In this document: piece after piece, positions 1-4,506 of the stretch
Numbering within the stretch: position 1 is the stretch's first letter
Layout of the letters: each line of letters begins with the position of its first letter
Source: an uncultured Peptococcaceae bacterium
GTDB lineage: Bacteria > Bacillota > Peptococcia > Peptococcales > Peptococcaceae
Direction of reading: 5' to 3'
Assembly: GCA_902496505.1 (NCBI GenBank)
Contig: CABVBB010000127.1
Location: 1 to 6,482 of the forward strand
Length of the DNA: 6,482 nucleotides
Notes under the pieces: model-generated
The model's database searches: none
Told to the model about the DNA's origin: nothing
What the model saw: only the letters and a program-made list of their open reading frames with translations
Made by a program: the position numbers and the translations under genes

Positions 1-266
1 GGGATATTGAGCGCGCGGTAATCCAGTGGTTCTTCGCCAATAGGCGCGCAGTAGTGATTGTCGCGGGGATTGAAGATGATCAGATCGCCGGCTTTGAGCG
101 CATAGGTCTGGCCTTTGCACCACAGCTGACGGCGGCCGCCTTTGATAAAGCCGATGACGTAATCGTCATGGAAATGGTTGGGGAATTTTTGCACGATGCC
201 GCTCAAATGATAGGCTTCCAGCTGCAAGTCGCGGTCATAATAGATTTGGCGCTGTTCCTTGAGCAT
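1..266 (-). CDS. AraC-family transcriptional regulator, N-terminal part (runs off left edge)
   Basis: Only the first 88 codons are in the window; the reading frame is open to base 1. The translated piece is an AraC-type N-terminal cupin (ligand-sensing) domain: residues 28-44 read FPNHFHDDYVIGFIKGG, the usual FPxHxHDxYxIGxIxxG signature. They are followed by a beta-rich stretch with KAGDLIIFNPRDNHYCAP (residues 58-75), which is the cupin turn and second His-containing strand. The C-terminal double helix-turn-helix DNA-binding domain must lie outside the window, so the family call rests on the sensor half. I chose the ATG at 264-266 because AGAAAGG lies 9 bases upstream. An in-frame ATG at 273-275 directly abuts that site and is less likely to be used. 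The gene diverges from the GNAT gene, so it may regulate that gene, itself, or a neighbour beyond the left edge. The ligand is unknown. Confidence 0.85.
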   Translation of the reverse strand, partial: MLKEQRQIYYDRDLQLEAYHLSGIVQKFPNHFHDDYVIGFIKGGRRQLWCKGQTYALKAGDLIIFNPRDNHYCAPIGEEPLDYRALNI

Positions 267-275
267 AGCGGTCAT

Positions 276-282
276 CCTTTCT
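276..282 (-). promoter_or_regulatory. Ribosome binding site of the AraC-type gene
   Basis: The minus strand reads AGAAAGG here. It lies 9 bases before the ATG at 264-266 and directly against the in-frame ATG at 273-275, so it favours the downstream start. Confidence 0.5.
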
Positions 283-293
283 GTTTTCTTTTC

Positions 294-302
294 ATTCTAG
301 CA
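294..302 (-). promoter_or_regulatory. Candidate extended -10 promoter for the AraC-type gene
   Basis: The minus strand reads TGCTAGAAT: a TAGAAT -10 (five of six matches to TATAAT) preceded by the TGn extension. No good -35 lies 16-18 bases further upstream, which an extended -10 can compensate for. Transcription would start near 287, giving a short leader of about 20 bases that carries the ribosome site. This is a motif reading only. Confidence 0.4.
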
Positions 303-376
303 CCGCTTGTGGGCAAATTCTTGCAAGATATGCTACCATTTGCAACTTTTATGAGCATAAGCCGCAGAGATGGGGG

Positions 377-405
377 TTGCTTTTGCGCGGCAAAGCCAGT
401 AAAGT
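377..405 (+). promoter_or_regulatory. Weak candidate promoter for the GNAT gene
   Basis: TTGCTT (377-382) and TAAAGT (400-405) are separated by exactly 17 bases, but each hexamer is only a partial match (three of six and four of six). The predicted start near 412 would leave a leader of about 20 bases with the AAGGGGG ribosome site at 417-423. No better rightward promoter was seen in the 276-431 gap. Confidence 0.22.
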
Positions 406-431
406 TAGAGGAAAAGAAGGGGGATGGAAAA

Positions 432-929
432 ATGATCCGTCAAGCAGCAAAGGCCGATCTGGACGATATCATGGCGATCATCGAGCGGACAGTGGCGATC
501 ATGAATCGTGAAGGCAATGATCAGTGGAGTGCGGAATATCCCGTTCGCGCTGATTTTGAGCAGGACATCGTGAAGGAGGAGCTTTATCTCTATTGTGATG
601 AGGCGGGCACGCCCCGCGGACTGGTCTGTCTCAATGAAGAGCAGCTCGCGGCTTACGCGCCCTTAGCGTGGCAGCTGGAGGCGCCGGCGTTGGTCATCCA
701 CCGCATGGCTGTGGACCCAGCCGCCAGACGGCAGGGCATCGCCACCCAGCTGATGCGATTTGCCGAAAAGGTGGCCGTCGAGCGGGGATTGGGGCAGGTG
801 CGTACAGACACCTACCACTGCAATGAGCGTATGCAGGCGTTATTTGCAAAGATGGGCTACCATAAGGTCGGGCAATGCTCTTTCGTGGAGGAATTGGGCC
901 CTTTTTACTGCTATGAAAAGCTTTTGTAA
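432..929 (+). CDS. GNAT-family N-acetyltransferase
   Basis: This 165-residue protein is typical in length for a single-domain GNAT enzyme, which moves an acetyl group from acetyl-CoA to an amine. The acceptor cannot be told from sequence. Residues 86-107 form motif A: a beta-4 strand (ALVIHRMAVDP) followed by RRQGIA at 99-104, the Q/RxxGxG/A loop that binds the CoA pyrophosphate. Residues 131-143 (NERMQALFAKMGY) are motif B, with the usual Asn and the aromatic residue after FxKxG. The N-terminal NDQWSAEYP (29-37) resembles the QWxxxYP segment of a common Bacillota GNAT subgroup. The frame stays open upstream to base 54, but I chose ATG 432 because AAGGGGG lies 8 bases before it, the domain begins exactly here (MIRQAAKADLDDI), and the upstream extension overlaps the divergent AraC-type gene. 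It is followed by a 107-base gap before the glycosyltransferase. Confidence 0.9.
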   Translation: MIRQAAKADLDDIMAIIERTVAIMNREGNDQWSAEYPVRADFEQDIVKEELYLYCDEAGTPRGLVCLNEEQLAAYAPLAWQLEAPALVIHRMAVDPAARRQGIATQLMRFAEKVAVERGLGQVRTDTYHCNERMQALFAKMGYHKVGQCSFVEELGPFYCYEKLL

Positions 930-1036
930 ACGGGGAAAATTTGCAGAAACTGTAGGAAAAACGCCTTCAGGCGGCGAAGTCAGAAGATAACGGCCAATTT
1001 TGCGGCCAAAATCTGACAGAGCAAAGGGGAACCATC
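930..1036. other. Short intergenic gap with an imperfect dyad
   Basis: This gap lies between the GNAT and glycosyltransferase genes. It contains GTCAGA (979-984) and TCTGAC (1012-1017) flanking GGCC (992-995) and GGCC (1004-1007), which could form a long but interrupted hairpin. A CGCC-TTCA-GGCG mini-hairpin lies at 962-973. Neither is followed by a T-run on the plus strand, so neither is a convincing terminator for the GNAT gene. No clear promoter was seen. The two genes may be co-transcribed or separate. Confidence 0.3.
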
Positions 1037-1855
1037 ATGGAACGGGCAACGATGAATATTTTGGTCACGCTGAACAGCGGCTATATCCCGCCGCTCAAGG
1101 TGATGCTGGCGTCGCTCTTGGCGCATAATGAGGAGCAGGTGAGGGTCTATATCCTGCACCATTCGCTGAGCGCGGAGGAGCTTTCTCAGGTGCAGCGCGT
1201 CTTGGGAGAGCGGGGCACAGTGGAAAGTGTGTGGGTGGATGATGAGATGCTGGCGGAGGCGCCGGTGACGGACCGCTATCCCCGCGAGATGTACTACCGC
1301 ATTTTTGCCGCCCGCTATCTGCCGGAAGATCTGGAGCGCGTGCTCTATTTGGACCCGGATCTGGTGGTCAACGGTCCGCTGGACGAGCTTTACGAGCTGG
1401 AGCTGGGCGATCATTATTTTGCTGCCGCTTCTCACGTCAAAGGCTCCATGCAGAAGATCAACGAAATGCGGCTGGAAATGGAGGAGCCGGGACCGTATAT
1501 CAATTCCGGCGTGATGCTGATGAATCTGGCGCTTCTGCGCCGTGAGCAGGATTATGATGAAGTGTTCCGCTATATCGAGAGCCACCGCAAGGTCCTCTTC
1601 CTGCCCGATCAGGATATCATCAGCGGCCTCTACAGCAGCCGCATCCTGCCGGTAGATCCTTACCGCTACAATATGACTGAGCGGCTTTTCGTCCTGCGTC
1701 CCGAATCGGATGCTTGGCTGGATCTAGACTGGGTGCGGGCCAATGCCGCGATCATCCATTACTGCGGCCGCAACAAACCTTGGCGCGAGCCTTATCTGGG
1801 CAAGCTGGACGTCTTTTTTAAGGAAGCGCAGGCGCTTTTGGCCATAGACCAGTGA
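1037..1855 (+). CDS. Glycosyltransferase family 8 (LgtC/RfaJ-like)
   Basis: This 272-residue protein should transfer a sugar, typically galactose or glucose from a UDP-sugar, with retention of configuration. The acceptor is probably a surface or cell-wall glycan, but that is inference. GT8 landmarks are all present. An N-terminal Rossmann-like strand (MNILVTLNSGYIPPLKVMLASL, residues 6-27) is the nucleotide-sugar pocket. REMYYRIFAARYLP (83-96) precedes the metal-binding DxD, here D106-P-D108 in RVLYLDPDLVV. YINSGVMLMNL lies at 154-164 and LPDQDIIS at 189-196. The C-terminal HYCGRNKPW (241-249) matches the HxGxxKPW signature, whose His is the third Mn ligand in LgtC. AAGGGGA at 1024-1030 sits 6 bases before ATG 1037. 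A second in-frame ATG at 1052 (MNIL) would also give a complete domain. There is no membrane segment or signal peptide, so it is cytoplasmic or peripherally bound. It is 18 bases upstream of the LysR gene, probably in the same transcript. Confidence 0.9.
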   Translation: MERATMNILVTLNSGYIPPLKVMLASLLAHNEEQVRVYILHHSLSAEELSQVQRVLGERGTVESVWVDDEMLAEAPVTDRYPREMYYRIFAARYLPEDLERVLYLDPDLVVNGPLDELYELELGDHYFAAASHVKGSMQKINEMRLEMEEPGPYINSGVMLMNLALLRREQDYDEVFRYIESHRKVLFLPDQDIISGLYSSRILPVDPYRYNMTERLFVLRPESDAWLDLDWVRANAAIIHYCGRNKPWREPYLGKLDVFFKEAQALLAIDQ

Positions 1856-1860
1856 ACAAA

Positions 1861-1871
1861 AGAGGGTGAGG
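1861..1871 (+). promoter_or_regulatory. Ribosome binding site supporting a TTG start for the LysR gene
   Basis: A purine run, AGAGGGTGAGG, lies in the 18-base gap after the glycosyltransferase. AGAGGG (1861-1866) is 7 bases from TTG 1874. The next in-frame ATG (1889) is 22 bases from it, too far, so the TTG is preferred. Confidence 0.5.
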
Positions 1872-1873
1872 GC

Positions 1874-2770
1874 TTGAAGATCAATGACATGCGTTATGTG
1901 ATCGAGGTATCACGCTGGAAATCCATCAACAAGGCCAGCAAATATCTGTATATCAATCAGCAGCAGCTGAGCCGCATCATTGCCGCAGTGGAAAATGAGC
2001 TGAGCATGGAGATATTCAACCGCAGCACCCGCGGGGCATTTTTGACCGAGCAGGGCGAAGGCGTGGTGCGCAAATTTGAGGAGATCGTGGCGCTTTACGA
2101 CAGCATCAACGGCCCCAGTGAACCGCGCCAGGTCGTCAAAGGTCACCTGCGCATCCTTTCGGAGGTCAATATCTGGACGAGCTACGGGCGGCTGTACAAG
2201 GACTTCGTCAAAGCCTTTCCCGATATCGATCTGTCTATTCGGACCATGGCTACAGAAGAGATCGTGCAGGAGGTGCTGGAACGGGACGGCATTGGTCTGA
2301 TCACCACCATCATTGGTGAACAGATGGCGGAGGGCCCCTTGCCGGAGGCGCTGGAATTTCTGCCGGTAGCGCGGGATCGGCTGATGGTCTACGGAGCGGC
2401 CGGCAATCCCTATCTGCAAAAGTACAAGACGCTGTCGCTGGCGACCTTGGTCAAACTGCCGCTGATCAATTTCAAACCGTACAACAATGCGCCGTCGCTG
2501 ATGGAGCGGGTATTTGCCCACATTGGCCCGCCCAATATCCGCTATGAAGTCAGCGATATCAAAGTATTCCGCGAGCTGGCGGTGCAGACGAATGCACTGT
2601 TCCTCAGTTTTCGCCGGCCCAAATATGCCCAGGAGGAAGCTATCACTGAGCGACCCCTGCGGGACAAGGTCTTTTTTGAAAATGGCATTCTCAAGAAACG
2701 ATCCGAGCGATCCGAGCTTTATGAGCTATTCGCTCATTATTATCTGGACTATTTTAGTAAGCTGTATTAG
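1874..2770 (+). CDS. LysR-family transcriptional regulator
   Basis: At 298 residues this is the standard LysR length. Residues 1-62 are the winged helix-turn-helix: MRYVIEVSRWKSINKASKYL (6-25), then NQQQLSRIIAAVENEL (28-43) as the recognition helix, and FNRSTRGAFLTEQGE as the wing. All conserved landmarks (KA, QxxLSR, xxxE, RGxxLTxxG) are present or closely substituted. From about residue 90 (VKGHLRILSEVNIW) runs the periplasmic-binding-protein-like effector domain, with KTLSLATLVKLPLINF as the usual hinge region. The TTG start is chosen because it has a purine-rich ribosome site and restores the normal MKINDMRYVIEV beginning. The 18-base spacing suggests coupling with the glycosyltransferase upstream, an unusual partner. 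LysR regulators often activate adjacent transport and catabolic operons, so the permease operon downstream is the likely target, although a strong terminator separates the two units. The effector is unknown. Confidence 0.92.
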   Translation: MKINDMRYVIEVSRWKSINKASKYLYINQQQLSRIIAAVENELSMEIFNRSTRGAFLTEQGEGVVRKFEEIVALYDSINGPSEPRQVVKGHLRILSEVNIWTSYGRLYKDFVKAFPDIDLSIRTMATEEIVQEVLERDGIGLITTIIGEQMAEGPLPEALEFLPVARDRLMVYGAAGNPYLQKYKTLSLATLVKLPLINFKPYNNAPSLMERVFAHIGPPNIRYEVSDIKVFRELAVQTNALFLSFRRPKYAQEEAITERPLRDKVFFENGILKKRSERSELYELFAHYYLDYFSKLY

Positions 2771-2771
2771 C

Positions 2772-2810
2772 AGAGCTGCTGTGAGCAAATCTCACAGCAG
2801 CTCTTTTTTT
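2772..2810 (+). terminator. Intrinsic terminator after the LysR gene
   Basis: The stem is a perfect 13-bp inverted repeat, GAGCTGCTGTGAG (2773-2785) with CTCACAGCAGCTC (2791-2803). A CAAAT loop (2786-2790) joins the arms and seven Ts follow (2804-2810). It begins 2 bases after the LysR stop codon. There is no matching T-run on the minus strand, so it works in one direction and separates the left transcription unit from the permease operon. Confidence 0.95.
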
Positions 2811-2835
2811 GCGGCCCATCATACATAACGAGAGC

Positions 2836-2885
2836 TTATGACAAAAATGTGTAACGGTCCACGGAGACCTATAACTGCTATCTAT
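2836..2885. promoter_or_regulatory. Candidate LysR-type operator region
   Basis: Three dyad-like elements lie upstream of the permease promoter. TTA (2836-2838) and TAA (2852-2854) bracket ACA/TGT in an imperfect palindrome. GGTC/GACC (2856-2859, 2866-2869) is a 4-bp dyad. ATA-N9-TAT (2871-2885) fits the T-N11-A rule of LysR-type sites. Relative to a start near 2917 their centres fall at about -72, -54 and -39. The first and third match the usual recognition and activation positions of this family. Each dyad is short and could arise by chance. Confidence 0.3.
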
Positions 2886-2910
2886 GCAAAAGAGTTGGAA
2901 AAACTATAAT
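2882..2910 (+). promoter_or_regulatory. Promoter of the permease-phosphohydrolase operon
   Basis: A consensus TATAAT lies at 2905-2910. The hexamer 17 bases upstream (2882-2887, CTATGC) has almost no resemblance to TTGACA. A perfect -10 with a poor -35 is what an activator-dependent promoter looks like. Transcription would begin near 2917, leaving a leader of roughly 94 bases before the permease ATG. Confidence 0.55.
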
Positions 2911-2914
2911 AAGA

Positions 2915-2966
2915 GGTGTCAGGAGGGAGCTGCAAAACGTGTGAGGCGAGGTGAAGGGTGTCAGGA
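2915..2966 (+). repeat. 10-bp direct repeat in the permease leader
   Basis: GGTGTCAGGA occurs exactly at 2915-2924 and again at 2957-2966, 42 bases apart start to start (four helical turns). Both copies lie at or just after the predicted transcription start. They could be a repressor or RNA-binding-protein site, or chance in a purine-rich leader. Confidence 0.4.
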
Positions 2967-3010
2967 AAAAGCGGCGTCTTCTGAAAAATTAACCGAGAAG
3001 GTGAAAAGCA

Positions 3011-4456
3011 ATGGGAAAGAGTAAAGATGGGATCTATTGGCTGAATACAGCGGTCACCTTGTTATTGATGTTTGGTATCGGCTATCTGGAGCCTTGGGGA
3101 TCGTTGGAACCGCTGGGCATGAAGGTGCTGGGGATATTTTTGGGCATGCTGTGGGGCTGGACCACTATTGGTTTTGTCTGGCCGAGCATGCTGGGACTGC
3201 TGGCCTTGGGGCTGTCGGGTTATCAGAGCGTATCAGCAGCCATCGGCGCAGGTTTTGGCGCCACGAACAACACGGTCTTATGTATATTTTTATTCGTTTT
3301 TGCCGCCTATATGGACAGGATCGGGCTGAGCCGCATCATTGCCAATTGGTTCATCAGCCGCAAGATCACCGTCGGCCGGCCGTATGTCTTCAGCTTCATG
3401 GTCTTTTTGGCCGCTTATGTGCTGGGCGCAACAGTCAGTTTGTTTACCGGCATCTTACTTTTGTGGAGCATTTTCTACAGCGCCTGCGAGACACTAGGCT
3501 ATGGCAAAGGTGAAAAATACCCCACCATCATGCTGGTCGGTATCGTTTACTCCGCAATGCTGGGTTTTGCCGTTTTTCCGTTCAAGGCCACGCAGGTCAT
3601 GGTCTTGGGCTCTCTGGCCACCGTCTCCGGCGGCATGACCATCGACTTTATGGATTTTACCGTACTGACCTTTGCCATCACCGTTTTTTGCTTAGCGGTG
3701 TATATGGGGCTGATGAAATTCGTGCTGCGGCCGGATGTATCCAACTTTGAAGGCAAAGGCGATATGTTTGCTGAGCTGCGGCATATCCAGATGAGCGGCG
3801 AACAAAAAATTGCTGGATTTTTCTTGATCTTGTTTATGTTCGCTATGTTTGCGCCCAGCATCCTGCCCAAGGAATTTTTCCTTACCCAATTTTTCAATAA
3901 GCTGGGCATCACTGGTTCGCTGATGTTCGTCATGGTCTTGATGGCAATGCTCAAGATCCGCGGCAAGATCTCTTTTAATTTTGCCGACGCCGCCAAGAGC
4001 GGTATGAACTGGGATATGATCTTGCTCTTTGCAGCGACCATGCCTGTTTCTGCCGCCATGAGCTCAGAGGAGACCGGCGTCATCAAATTCATCGTCGAGC
4101 TTTTGGAGCCGTTGTTCACCCATTTCAGCGGACTGACTTTCTGCATCGCTTTCATCATCGTCGCAGGCGTTTTGACCCAGATCGCGCACAATCTGGTCTT
4201 GGCCGCGCTGCTCACGCCGGTCTTGTATCAGTTCTGCCTGCAGCTGGGCGGCAATCCCCTGCTCATGACCGTGCTCTTTGCCTTCGCTATCGCAGTGGCT
4301 ATCGCCACACCGGGCGGATCAGCACCAGGCGCGCTCATTTACACCAATGATTGGATCAAGATCAAGGATGCCTACAAATACGGCGCCTTGGCAGCAGCGA
4401 TCAGCATCATCGCTTCATTAGTGGTTGGCCTGCCGCTGGGCAGCATCATTTTCTAA
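3011..4456 (+). CDS. SLC13/DASS-type anion permease (sodium:dicarboxylate/sulfate symporter family)
   Basis: This 481-residue, highly hydrophobic membrane protein has about a dozen likely membrane or re-entrant segments (for example around 9-25, 37-70, 87-103, 124-157, 172-203, 215-239, 266-284, 299-314, 335-350, 374-410, 416-435, 455-478). The order matches the SLC13/ion-transporter superfamily: GFGATNNTVLCIFLFVFAAYMDRIGLS (81-107) is the usual GFGxxxxxLIxxxFxxxxxxExxGLG block. LTQIAHNLVLAALLTPVLY (388-406) is the second helical hairpin, and AIATPGGSAPGALIY (430-444) is the ATPPNAIVY-like block before the last helices. The family normally takes up di- or tricarboxylates or sulfate with sodium. 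Here the SNT signature of the first hairpin is missing (SLFT, 143-146) and the second is reduced to HNL (393-395), so substrate and ion coupling may differ. GAGAAGG (2995-3001) lies 9 bases before ATG 3011. A phosphohydrolase follows in the same operon, which hints at a phosphorylated or similar anion as substrate. Confidence 0.85.
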   Translation: MGKSKDGIYWLNTAVTLLLMFGIGYLEPWGSLEPLGMKVLGIFLGMLWGWTTIGFVWPSMLGLLALGLSGYQSVSAAIGAGFGATNNTVLCIFLFVFAAYMDRIGLSRIIANWFISRKITVGRPYVFSFMVFLAAYVLGATVSLFTGILLLWSIFYSACETLGYGKGEKYPTIMLVGIVYSAMLGFAVFPFKATQVMVLGSLATVSGGMTIDFMDFTVLTFAITVFCLAVYMGLMKFVLRPDVSNFEGKGDMFAELRHIQMSGEQKIAGFFLILFMFAMFAPSILPKEFFLTQFFNKLGITGSLMFVMVLMAMLKIRGKISFNFADAAKSGMNWDMILLFAATMPVSAAMSSEETGVIKFIVELLEPLFTHFSGLTFCIAFIIVAGVLTQIAHNLVLAALLTPVLYQFCLQLGGNPLLMTVLFAFAIAVAIATPGGSAPGALIYTNDWIKIKDAYKYGALAAAISIIASLVVGLPLGSIIF

Positions 4457-4490
4457 ACACAGCGGCATTTGCATAAAACAATGATATCTT

Positions 4491-4497
4491 AAGGAGG
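4491..4497 (+). promoter_or_regulatory. Consensus ribosome binding site of the phosphohydrolase
   Basis: AAGGAGG, a perfect anti-16S match and the strongest in the window, lies 9 bases before ATG 4507. The 50-base gap after the permease shows no hairpin plus T-run and no clear promoter, supporting co-transcription. Confidence 0.8.
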
Positions 4498-4506
4498 AAA
4501 AATAGC

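Noticed and set aside
54..431. N-terminal extension of the GNAT gene upstream of base 432
   Set aside because: The frame is open, but it overlaps the divergent AraC-type gene, carries no GNAT sequence, and a good ribosome site sits just before ATG 432.
961..973. CGCC-TTCA-GGCG hairpin as a leftward terminator (followed by T5 on the minus strand)
   Set aside because: The stem is only 4 bp and no leftward gene ends there.
979..1017. Nested GTCAGA/TCTGAC and GGCC/GGCC dyad as a terminator or riboswitch before the glycosyltransferase
   Set aside because: Too many unpaired bases, no T-run, and no match to a riboswitch fold I recognise; listed only as part of the gap.
980..1585. Leftward reading frame of 201 codons opposite the glycosyltransferase
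   Set aside because: Antisense to an intact GT8 gene, rich in His/Gln/Arg with no family features; a shadow.
1910..2521. Leftward reading frame of 203 codons opposite the LysR gene
   Set aside because: Antisense to an intact LysR gene with no family features; a shadow.
3547..4215. Leftward reading frame of 222 codons opposite the permease
   Set aside because: Polar Ser/Lys/Met-rich product is the complement of the permease's hydrophobic codons; no domain or start signal.
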